Shown: positions 1-6,971 of the stretch, piece after piece
Numbering within the stretch: position 1 is the stretch's first letter
Layout of the letters: every line of letters begins with the position of its first letter
Source: Chloroflexota bacterium
Lineage (GTDB): Bacteria > Chloroflexota > Dehalococcoidia > Lucifugimonadales > JADFKI01
NCBI GenBank assembly: GCA_024648655.1
Contig: JAGGDZ010000471.1
Span: 1 to 16,034 of the forward strand
Reading direction: 5' to 3'
DNA: 16,034 nt
The notes under the pieces: model-generated
The model's input: the letters and a program-made list of their open reading frames with translations, nothing else
What the model was told of the DNA's origin: nothing
The model's database searches: none
Translations under genes and position numbers: made by a program

Positions 1-1
1 C

Positions 2-1063
2 GACCGACTCCACACACTTCTTCTGCCAAAGGACTACATTCGCTATCGAATGAGCGGCGAGTTCGCCACAGAGCCTTCGGATGCCGCGGGAACGCTGCTC
101 TATGACGTGCGGCGGCGCGTCTGGTCAGAATCCGTCCTGCGGGCATTACATCTGGAGGCGGACATTCTGCCCAATGTCGTTGAGTCATCAGATATTTCGG
201 GTGTAGTCACGGCAGAGGCAGCAGCCACGCTTGGCGTAAATCCAGGCATTCCTATTGTCGGTGGGGCAGCGGACAATGCCTCGGGAGCTGTGGGCTGCGG
301 CGCTACGGATGGCAGAGTAATGCAAGTAAGTATAGGCACCTCGGGGGCTGTGGTTACGCCCACAAGCGAACCTCATGTGGCGCCGGACATGAACCTGCAC
401 ACCTTTTGTCACGCCGCGCCCGGTCTCTGGTATCTCATGGGCGTCGTTCTATCGGCAGGGAGCGCGTTGAGATGGTTACGCGACTCTGTTGCCACAGGTC
501 AATCCTATGACAGGTTGACGGCAAATGCCGAAAATGTCGCGGCAGGCAGCGACGGCCTGATATTCCTGCCCTATCTGACTGGTGAGCGCACACCGCACAA
601 CGACGCCAATGCTCGCGGTGTATTCTTCGGGCTTAACTTCGCGCATGATATAGCACACCTAACACGAGCGGTTGTTGAGGGCGTGAGCTTTGCCCTTCGC
701 GATTCGCTGGAGCTCATGAGGCAGCAAGGAGTATCGCCCAGCGAAGTGAGAGCCATCGGTGGAGGCGCACGCGGCAGGATGTGGCTTCAAACTTTATCCA
801 ATGTATTTGGACTGCCTATCAGTACCGTGCAGCCATCAGGTGGCGCAGCTTATGGCGCGGCGCTGCTGGCGGCGGTTGGATGTGGCATGTTCGACAACAT
901 CAATGACGCGGTTCAGTCAAGCATCACCACTGCTGGAGGCGCGGAACCGGATGCAAAAGAAACTGCAATGTACGAGGAACTCTACGGCGCTTACAGACGG
1001 CTCTACCCTGCATTGAGGGAAGAGTTCCGCTCTCTTGCTGAAATCGCGGCAGGGCAGCAGTGA
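2..1063 (+). CDS. xylB: Xylulokinase-type FGGY carbohydrate kinase, 5'-truncated by window edge
   Basis: The product would phosphorylate a ketopentose, most likely D-xylulose to xylulose 5-phosphate, in the cytoplasm. The frame is open from base 2 and reads LLPKDYIRYRMSGEFATEPS, a typical xylulokinase stretch that continues upstream of the first ATG (position 50). The true start therefore lies outside the window. The C-terminal FGGY domain is complete. It has the GGAADNASGAVG segment, the GTSGAV nucleotide-binding motif, FLPYLTGERTPHND, and the late glycine-rich GGGARGRMWLQ and GGAAYGAALLA motifs that contact ATP. About 350 residues are present of the usual 480-510. The stop overlaps the GTG start of the PfkB kinase, so the two are translationally coupled. 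FGGY kinases change substrate readily, so ribulose or another ketose cannot be excluded. The family call is firm and the substrate is inferred. Confidence 0.9.
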   Translation, partial: DRLHTLLLPKDYIRYRMSGEFATEPSDAAGTLLYDVRRRVWSESVLRALHLEADILPNVVESSDISGVVTAEAAATLGVNPGIPIVGGAADNASGAVGCGATDGRVMQVSIGTSGAVVTPTSEPHVAPDMNLHTFCHAAPGLWYLMGVVLSAGSALRWLRDSVATGQSYDRLTANAENVAAGSDGLIFLPYLTGERTPHNDANARGVFFGLNFAHDIAHLTRAVVEGVSFALRDSLELMRQQGVSPSEVRAIGGGARGRMWLQTLSNVFGLPISTVQPSGGAAYGAALLAAVGCGMFDNINDAVQSSITTAGGAEPDAKETAMYEELYGAYRRLYPALREEFRSLAEIAAGQQ

Positions 1064-1986
1064 TTGGCGTATGCGGCGAAGCGCTCATCGACTTCACGCC
1101 GGCCGAAATCAGCGGAGACCTTGCATTTGTGCCTAAGCCGGGAGGATCGCCCCTGAATGTGGCAGTCGGTCTGGCGCGGCTGGGCAAGTCTGCAGCATTC
1201 ATCGGCAAGATTTCCAACGACGTATTCGGCAACCTGCTTCAAACCCACCTGGTGCAAAACGGCGTTGACTTGCGGTGGGTGGCGCGCGGTGACGAATCCA
1301 GTTCATTGGCGTTCGTCATCCCTGGTAACTATGGCGGGCACGACTTCGCATTTTACGGCAACAATACGGTTGAGCAAAGCCTAACGGACACTGATGTTCC
1401 CGCCACATTTCCCAGTGATGTAACCGCGCTGCATTTCGGATCATATTCGCTGATGCTCGGGAGTAGCGCGGGCGCCTACGAGCAGTTGATGCATAGGGAG
1501 CATGGTTCGCGCGTCATATCCCTCGACCCAAACGTGCGCCCTACACTGCTCCCAAATCGGGAACTGTCCCGACAGCGCATCGAAGAACTGCTGCGCCTAG
1601 CAACGCTGGTCAAGGCGAGTGCAGAGGACCTCGCCTGGCTCTACTCCAACGAGCGCTACAATGAAATCGCAGCAAGGTGGCTCGACACGGGGCCGGCTCT
1701 GGTAGTGATTACACTGGGGGAGAATGGCGCGGTAGGGTTGAGCAACAATGCAGTAGTGCCGGTGCCAGGGGCACCTGTTGACGTAGCGGACACCGTCGGA
1801 GCGGGTGATGCTTTTATGTCGGCGCTACTGGCGTGGCTTGATGACAGGGACCTGCTGAGCAATCAGGCACTTGGACATTTGACAGAGGGCGCACTTGGAG
1901 ATGCGCTGGCGTATGCAAACCGTTCCGCTGCGATAACTTGTACCCGGCAGGGCGCCGATCCCCCAACAAGAGAGCAAATTCAGTAG
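1060..1986 (+). CDS. PfkB-family sugar kinase, fructokinase-like
   Basis: A cytoplasmic ATP-dependent sugar kinase of 308 residues, the normal size for ribokinase/fructokinase (PfkB) proteins. Visible signatures are the N-terminal GE-x-LIDFTP sugar-binding strand (about 6-13), the first PfkB signature with GGSPLNVAVGLARLG (28-42), the GKISND segment (49-54), DPNVRP (156-161), and the second signature DTVGAGDAF (244-252) holding the catalytic Asp250. The start is GTG at 1060, whose bases overlap the TGA of the xylulokinase gene (GTGA), which implies translational coupling in one operon. Bacterial fructokinases with the LDPN-x-RP motif are the closest match I recognise, giving fructose to fructose 6-phosphate. 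2-keto-3-deoxygluconate and tagatose kinases share the fold, so the substrate is not settled. No isomerase or transporter for either kinase lies downstream; any partner would be upstream of the window. Confidence 0.88.
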   Translation: MIGVCGEALIDFTPAEISGDLAFVPKPGGSPLNVAVGLARLGKSAAFIGKISNDVFGNLLQTHLVQNGVDLRWVARGDESSSLAFVIPGNYGGHDFAFYGNNTVEQSLTDTDVPATFPSDVTALHFGSYSLMLGSSAGAYEQLMHREHGSRVISLDPNVRPTLLPNRELSRQRIEELLRLATLVKASAEDLAWLYSNERYNEIAARWLDTGPALVVITLGENGAVGLSNNAVVPVPGAPVDVADTVGAGDAFMSALLAWLDDRDLLSNQALGHLTEGALGDALAYANRSAAITCTRQGADPPTREQIQ

Positions 1987-2142
1987 TTTGCCGAGTGCGG
2001 CAGTTGACGGCAAGCACTTCAGAAGTATTGAGGCGATTTCATAAATGCAAAATTAGCCCAATCTGTAATCTATGGCTTCCGGACTTCTGCGATTATCTTA
2101 CTTTCAAGGATTTGTGAAATCGTCTTGAAGTAATCACTCGGC

Positions 2143-2172
2143 TTGACACTGATACTGAGACTAACATATTCT
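2143..2172 (+). promoter_or_regulatory. Sigma-70-type promoter for the alcohol dehydrogenase gene
   Basis: A perfect -35 box TTGACA (2143-2148) is followed, after an 18-base spacer, by TATTCT (2167-2172), which matches four of six -10 positions. The predicted start point near 2179 gives a leader of about 100 bases before the ATG at 2281. It sits in the 294-base gap after the kinase operon. In that gap I see no other gene and no clear terminator hairpin. The leader has no riboswitch that I recognise. Confidence 0.6.
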
Positions 2173-2280
2173 CGCTGGGGCAAATTGGCAGCGACGGCAA
2201 CCCCGGATAGCAATCTGACCCACTCAGTATCAATCATCTGTCGCTTCAGTGAGCGGCTTAATTTCGGAGGTCACGAAGAT

Positions 2281-3366
2281 ATGGTAAATCAGGTCAAAGG
2301 CGTCATAGCAGGAGCAAGAGGAGAAACGGTCTCGGTTGAGACGATAGTTGTGCCGGACCCCGGCCCAGGCGAGGCACTCATACGTGTACAGGCTTGCGGC
2401 GTATGTCACACAGACTTGCACTACCGCGAGGGCGCAATCACGGATGAGTTCCCTTTCCTTCTTGGACACGAAGCCGCCGGTATCGTAGAAAGAGTTGGGG
2501 ACGGCGTTACGAATATCGAGACCGGAGACTTTGTGATAATCGCCTGGCGCGCGCCTTGCAGCAACTGCCGCTCCTGTTTGCGCGGCCGACCCTGGTATTG
2601 CTTTGACAGCCGAAACGCCTTGCAGCCCATGACGCTCAAGGATGGCAGTCCACTCTCGCCCGCGCTCGGCATCGGCGCATTCGCCGAGCTTACACTTGTC
2701 GCGGCGGGTCAGGCAGTGAAGGTCAACCCGGAGGCATCGGCGGCGGCGGCAGGGCTGGTAGGCTGCGGCATTATGGCGGGGCTTGGCGCCGCGGTGAACA
2801 CAGGAAACGTTTCACGTGGCGACTCTGTGGCTGTTTTTGGCTGCGGAGGAGTTGGCGATGCGGCAATTGCGGGCGCAAGGCTTGCGGGAGCGCACACCAT
2901 CATCGGAGTGGACATCGACGACCGCAAATTGGAGTGGGCGAAGGATTTCGGCGCTACGCATACCATCAACGCGACTGAAGCGGACGCCGTGGACGCTATA
3001 AGGGAGTTGACAGGTGGCAACGGAGTGGATGTCGCTATCGAAGCTGTAGGTAATCCGGTTACTTACGAGCAGGCGTTTTACGCGCGGGACCATGCCGGAA
3101 CCGTAGTAATGGTGGGTGTGCCGGACCCGCAGATGAAGATCGAGCTGCCCATGATTGAGATATTCGGCAGAGGCGGCTCACTGAAATCGTCATGGTACGG
3201 TGACTGCCTGCCCACACGCGACTTCCCGATGTTCATAGATCTGTACATGCAGGGGCGGCTGGACCTTGACAGGTTCGTGTCGGAGACGATTGCATTGGAC
3301 GATGTAGAAGAGGCGTTCCACAAGATGGAGCGCGGCGAGGTGCTGCGGTCGGTGGTCGTGCTGTAA
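2281..3366 (+). CDS. mscR: S-(hydroxymethyl)mycothiol dehydrogenase-like zinc alcohol dehydrogenase
   Basis: A 361-residue medium-chain zinc dehydrogenase. In characterised relatives (MscR/AdhE2, also called mycothiol-dependent formaldehyde dehydrogenase) it oxidises the mycothiol-formaldehyde adduct with NAD+ in the cytoplasm and also reduces nitrosomycothiol. Catalytic zinc ligands are Cys39 in CGVCHTD, His63-Glu64 in GHE, and Cys162. The four structural-zinc cysteines are Cys93, Cys96, Cys99 and Cys107. The Rossmann motif GCGGVG lies at 187-192, and Asp211 at the end of the next strand indicates NAD(H). Segments such as RGRPWYCFDSRNA and SSWYGDCLPTRDFPM closely follow the mycothiol-type subfamily rather than the glutathione type. 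The start is ATG 2281, preceded by GGAGG (2266-2270) at 10 bases. A longer frame opens at the TTG of the -35 box and is rejected. The gene ends one base from the convergent reductase. The family is certain; the mycothiol cofactor is inferred from similarity. Confidence 0.87.
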   Translation: MVNQVKGVIAGARGETVSVETIVVPDPGPGEALIRVQACGVCHTDLHYREGAITDEFPFLLGHEAAGIVERVGDGVTNIETGDFVIIAWRAPCSNCRSCLRGRPWYCFDSRNALQPMTLKDGSPLSPALGIGAFAELTLVAAGQAVKVNPEASAAAAGLVGCGIMAGLGAAVNTGNVSRGDSVAVFGCGGVGDAAIAGARLAGAHTIIGVDIDDRKLEWAKDFGATHTINATEADAVDAIRELTGGNGVDVAIEAVGNPVTYEQAFYARDHAGTVVMVGVPDPQMKIELPMIEIFGRGGSLKSSWYGDCLPTRDFPMFIDLYMQGRLDLDRFVSETIALDDVEEAFHKMERGEVLRSVVVL

Positions 3367-3367
3367 C

Positions 3368-4312
3368 TCAAGCATACTCCGCAATATCGCCGAATAAGCA
3401 TTTGAGCCGAGCACTGTCTCCCTCCGGCAGGTGTGGCTTTTCCAGCGCCGCAATGTTGGAATCGAGGTGCTCCAAGCTGGATGTTCCGGTGATAACGCTT
3501 GAGATTGCCGGATGGTCGGCGGCGAACTTGTACGCGGCACTCACTACCGAGTCCACATCTTCATGAACCAGCCAGCCAAGTGGATCGGACGCGGGTACAC
3601 TATCTGCCGAGACATAGCCTTTTTCCTTCCACTCTGCGATCAGCTCTTCCAGCAGTGTGGGCACAGGCAACTTGATACGCACTGATGCCATGTTCAGTAC
3701 GCCCATGTTGAGATCAATGGCTAAGGGCAAAGCTTCCTTTGCCATCCATTGGTTGAGGATGCCGTATTTCAGCATGACCACATCCCAGAGTTCAGGGTGT
3801 GAACGAAGGGCAACCGACACAATCTCTTGAGCGGGATCGACAATGTAGCGTGTGCTGAAGCCCTTGAAGCGAACCTTGCCTTACTCGCATAGCCGTTCAA
3901 GGGTCGGAAGAAAGCGCTCTATCACGCTGTCGTACTCGGCTGCCAGAATGCCATGAATCATCATCACATCGACGTAGTCCGTATCGAGGCGAGTCAGGCT
4001 GCGTTCGACTGAATGCGCGAACGCTTGGGCGTCTCTACCAACTCCGCCACCGCTGTGATACGACCACTTGGTGACGACGTGGTACGAGTCCCTTGGCACA
4101 CCGCGAAGCGCCTTGCCCAGAATCCGCTCGCTGTCTCCATAGCCTTCATGCGTATCGAACAGGTTGACTCCCAGTTCAAGACAGCGTCGGACGAGTGCGG
4201 TCTGCTGCCGCTGTTCCAATCCCTTATGCTGACCGAACTGACTGGGACCTCCGGTGCCAAAACCGGCTAGGGATACTCTGATGCCTGTCTTGCCGAGTGT
4301 ACGATATTGCAC
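3368..4312 (-). pseudogene. Aldo/keto reductase interrupted by an in-frame TAA
   Basis: An NAD(P)H-dependent aldo/keto reductase of about 314 codons, split by one nonsense codon at 3881-3883. Upstream of the stop the protein reads from YRTLGKTGIRVSLAGFGTGG to LERLCE and contains the full catalytic tetrad: Asp and Tyr in FDTHEGYGDSE, Lys in VTKWS, His in MMIHG. After the TAA the same frame continues as GKVRFKGFSTRYIVDPAQE and on to the C-terminal cofactor-binding segment SSVITGTSSLEHLDSN and a TGA at 3368-3370. No frameshift is needed. Relatives usually carry Glu or Gln at the stop position, so a single base change explains it. The start is taken as GTG 4312, because GGAGG (4321-4325) sits 8 bases upstream. 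The GTG at 4321 overlaps that Shine-Dalgarno and is unlikely. It lies 24 bases after the second MFS gene as the last member of the operon. Readthrough or a sequencing error are alternatives. Confidence 0.85.
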
Positions 4313-4336
4313 CTGTTTCACCTCCGCGTATGTACT

Positions 4337-5647
4337 TCAGGCGTCTAGTTCGCGTATCTGGCGAGAGAAGGCATAGAAGACAACGGCGAGGCAGGTTGCT
4401 ACGATTCCCATAGCCGCGAGGGCGATTGATACGGACGTTAGCCTCGCGAACCAGCCTATGGCGAAGGTAGATACGATGACCCCGCCCATGCTGTAACGCT
4501 GCAAGCTGGTAACGCGACTCCGCATTTCATCGGATACGAGCAGCTGCATGAGCGTTCCGTTGGTTGTTCTGAAAGAAGTTTGCGTGGTGGCGAATAGCAT
4601 TATCAGCAGGAAAGCCAATGGCATTATGATCGCGTGCGAGAAGAGAAGAATGAAGACAGAGCTTGCGATTGCCGATACAAGCACAATCATGCCTTTCCTG
4701 AATACGAAGCCGAAAGATGCAATGGACAGCGCCATAAGCAGGCCGCCAAACCCGTTGATGGCAAGCAGATACCCACCGACATCCGCGCCATGCCTGAGTA
4801 TCTCGTCTGTGAATACGGGCAGCAGGAACATCGCAGGCTGGAGTATCGTGTTCGGTATGAAGGCAAGTAGCGTCAGATAGAACAGGACGCGCTTGTCCTT
4901 CCAAACATACGTGAATCCGCCAAGCAAGTCTGATAAGAAAGATTCGTTTCCTACCTTCCTGCGCGCGCGGGCGTAGGGCGTTTTTAGCGGCAGAAATACA
5001 ATCACCGTACCGAGGTAAAGGAGTGCTTCCAACGTGAAATTCCAGAAGAAGCCAAGCGTGGTTATTAGGATGCCGCCGATGAAGGGGCCAATCATGCGCG
5101 TGCCGGGAATCGTAAGCACGTTGGTGGCGAAGGCGTGCGCCATGGCGTGACGCGGAACGGTGTTTGCCACAAGCGCCATGCGGCTGTTCTGGCTTATGGA
5201 GACGCAAATACCGCTGATGAATACATAAAGGTAAACGTGGAACTCCGATACCAATTGCTGCCCGACCAGAATAGCGAACAAGAACGAGAACACCACCATG
5301 AAGGTCTGTATGCCGATGACCAGCTTTCGCCTGTCCATGCGATCACCAAGGGTTCCCGCTATCGGCGCCATTATCAGGCCCGGCAGCAAGCTCATGCCCC
5401 CAACCGTCACGACAAACAGCGTCGAAGAGGATGAGCCGGACGTAAGGTCACGCATCAGCCATCCTACTGTGAGGAGTTGCAGCCACTGCGCATTGTTGGA
5501 GAAGAAGTTGCCTATCCAAAGGTATCGGTAGTTGGAATAGGCAAAGGAGTCAAAAGTTTGCAGACGAGGGACACGGACGCTGAATCTAGGCTGTGGGCGC
5601 GCGCTTAAGGCAGATTGCCGTTCGCTTGTGGTGTCGGATGTACTCAT
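4337..5647 (-). CDS. MFS transporter, second of a tandem pair
   Basis: A 436-residue inner-membrane carrier of the major facilitator superfamily, resembling the MFS_3/EntS-like branch that includes drug and siderophore exporters. After a polar N-terminus of about 40 residues it has roughly twelve hydrophobic segments. Between the second and third is the MFS motif A, GDRMDRRK (about 101-108). The strongly conserved stretches VLTIPGTRMIGPF, GGILITTLGFFWNFTLEA and YVWKDKRVLFY are shared almost unchanged with the upstream paralogue. The start is ATG 5647 (MSTSDTT), not the longer frame from 5710, because it falls four bases after the stop of the preceding gene and gives an MST start matching its paralogue. 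It lacks a clear Shine-Dalgarno, so translation probably depends on coupling. The substrate is unknown. Its place between a dehydratase and a reductase suggests transport of the same hydroxy-acid or its product. Confidence 0.88.
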   Translation of the reverse strand: MSTSDTTSERQSALSARPQPRFSVRVPRLQTFDSFAYSNYRYLWIGNFFSNNAQWLQLLTVGWLMRDLTSGSSSSTLFVVTVGGMSLLPGLIMAPIAGTLGDRMDRRKLVIGIQTFMVVFSFLFAILVGQQLVSEFHVYLYVFISGICVSISQNSRMALVANTVPRHAMAHAFATNVLTIPGTRMIGPFIGGILITTLGFFWNFTLEALLYLGTVIVFLPLKTPYARARRKVGNESFLSDLLGGFTYVWKDKRVLFYLTLLAFIPNTILQPAMFLLPVFTDEILRHGADVGGYLLAINGFGGLLMALSIASFGFVFRKGMIVLVSAIASSVFILLFSHAIIMPLAFLLIMLFATTQTSFRTTNGTLMQLLVSDEMRSRVTSLQRYSMGGVIVSTFAIGWFARLTSVSIALAAMGIVATCLAVVFYAFSRQIRELDA

Positions 5648-5651
5648 TCGG

Positions 5652-6971
5652 TTATGCGTCCAAGTCTCGTATCTGATGTGCGAAGACCCAGAAAACCAGA
5701 CCCAATCCAATGCCCAGCAATCCCATCACCGTAAGCGCGATGGAAACGGATGTCATGCCAGCGAACCATCCGACTACCAGACTGAACAAGACCACGCCGC
5801 CCATGCTGTAGCGCATCAGGCTCATTACCCGGCTTCGCATCTCATCGGGCGCTATGAGTGTCATGATGGTGACCGTGGCGGTCCTGAAAGCTGTCTGACT
5901 CGGCGCGAAGACCATTATCAGGAAAAATGCGAGCGGAAGGATGAAGGCATAAGCAAACATCAGGATAACTATGGAGCTGATTATCGCCGAAATCAAGATT
6001 ATCTTGCCTTTCGGGAAGATAAAGCCGAAAGATGCGATGAAGAAAGCCATCAGCAAACCGCCCAAACCGTTTATGGCTACGAGATAGCCGCCCACATCGG
6101 CGCCACGACTGAGCACTTCATCGGTAAACACCGGCAGCAGGAACATCACAGGCTCCAGGATCGTGTTGGGGATGAAACCGAGCAGTGTGATGTAAAGAAG
6201 CACGCGCTTGTCCTTCCAGACGTAGGTGAAGCTCTTTACAAGGTCATCTATGAAGCGCGCCCTTTCTTGTGCAAGGCTGCGCTGGGTGTATGGCGTCTTC
6301 ATTGGCAGATAGGCGATAACTGTGCCGAGGTACAGAATCGACTCTAGGGTGAAGTTCCAGAAGAAGCCAAGCGTCGTTATGAGTATGCCGCCGACGAATG
6401 GGCCAATCATTCGTGTACCCGGTATGGTCAGAACATTCGTAGCGAAGGCGTTCGCCATTGCCTCTCGGGGCACTGTGTTAGCTATAAGCGCCATTCGGTT
6501 AGTCTGCGTAATGGAGAGGCAGATTCCACCGATAAAGACGTATAGGTACACATGAACCCACGAAACGAGCTGCTGCCCGACGAGAATTGCGAATAGGAAT
6601 GAGAAGAGCGCCATGAAGCTCTGTATTCCGATCACGAGCTTTCTACGGTCGAGACGGTCGCCAAGCGTACCTGCCACAGGAGCCATAACCAGACCGGGCA
6701 GCATCGCCATTCCGCCTACGGTCACCACGAAGAAGGTAGAGTATGGCGAGTTCTCCGTGAGACTGCGAACGAGCCACCCGGCGGTGAGCATCTGAAGCCA
6801 AAGGGCGTTGTTGGAGCAGAAGTCCCCTATCCAGAGCAGGCGAAAGTCGGGGTATCCTCGAAGAGAGTCGAGTGTTTGCAGGCGAGGTATGCGCAGTCTT
6901 CGTGTGGCGCCCTGGGGCCGTGCCCCTTGAGCGGCAGTCGGCTGACCTCCTGCCGTTCCCGGAGTGCTCAT
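5652..6971 (-). CDS. MFS transporter, first of a tandem pair
   Basis: A 439-residue major facilitator protein of the inner membrane, clearly paralogous to the gene immediately downstream. Long blocks are identical, for example DRRKLVIGIQ, FSFLFAILVGQQLVS, HVYLYVFI, FATNVLTIPGTRMIGPF and DEMRSRV. The most divergent parts are the N-terminal tail, the central cytoplasmic loop and the last helices. Motif A is GDRLDRRK at about 104-111. The N-terminal tail is rich in Gly, Ala and Arg and is longer than is usual for MFS proteins. The start is ATG 6971, which overlaps the TGA of the dehydratase gene as ATGA. The GTG three codons earlier (6980) is possible but less likely. Whether the two paralogues have different substrates, act in opposite directions or pair with each other cannot be read from the sequence. 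Confidence 0.88.
   Translation of the reverse strand: MSTPGTAGGQPTAAQGARPQGATRRLRIPRLQTLDSLRGYPDFRLLWIGDFCSNNALWLQMLTAGWLVRSLTENSPYSTFFVVTVGGMAMLPGLVMAPVAGTLGDRLDRRKLVIGIQSFMALFSFLFAILVGQQLVSWVHVYLYVFIGGICLSITQTNRMALIANTVPREAMANAFATNVLTIPGTRMIGPFVGGILITTLGFFWNFTLESILYLGTVIAYLPMKTPYTQRSLAQERARFIDDLVKSFTYVWKDKRVLLYITLLGFIPNTILEPVMFLLPVFTDEVLSRGADVGGYLVAINGLGGLLMAFFIASFGFIFPKGKIILISAIISSIVILMFAYAFILPLAFFLIMVFAPSQTAFRTATVTIMTLIAPDEMRSRVMSLMRYSMGGVVLFSLVVGWFAGMTSVSIALTVMGLLGIGLGLVFWVFAHQIRDLDA

Noticed and set aside
3368..3820. Separate 150-codon gene downstream of the reductase fragment
   Set aside because: It is in the same frame as the upstream half, its apparent start lies inside conserved reductase sequence, and no Shine-Dalgarno supports independent initiation.
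4527..5207. 226-codon open frame on the minus strand
   Set aside because: It is a shifted frame of the second MFS gene on the same strand and is rich in His, Arg and Cys without family motifs.
5628..6347. 239-codon open frame on the plus strand
   Set aside because: It is antisense to the first MFS gene; its composition (His, Gln, Tyr, Glu-rich) is the reflection of a hydrophobic membrane protein and no family is recognisable.
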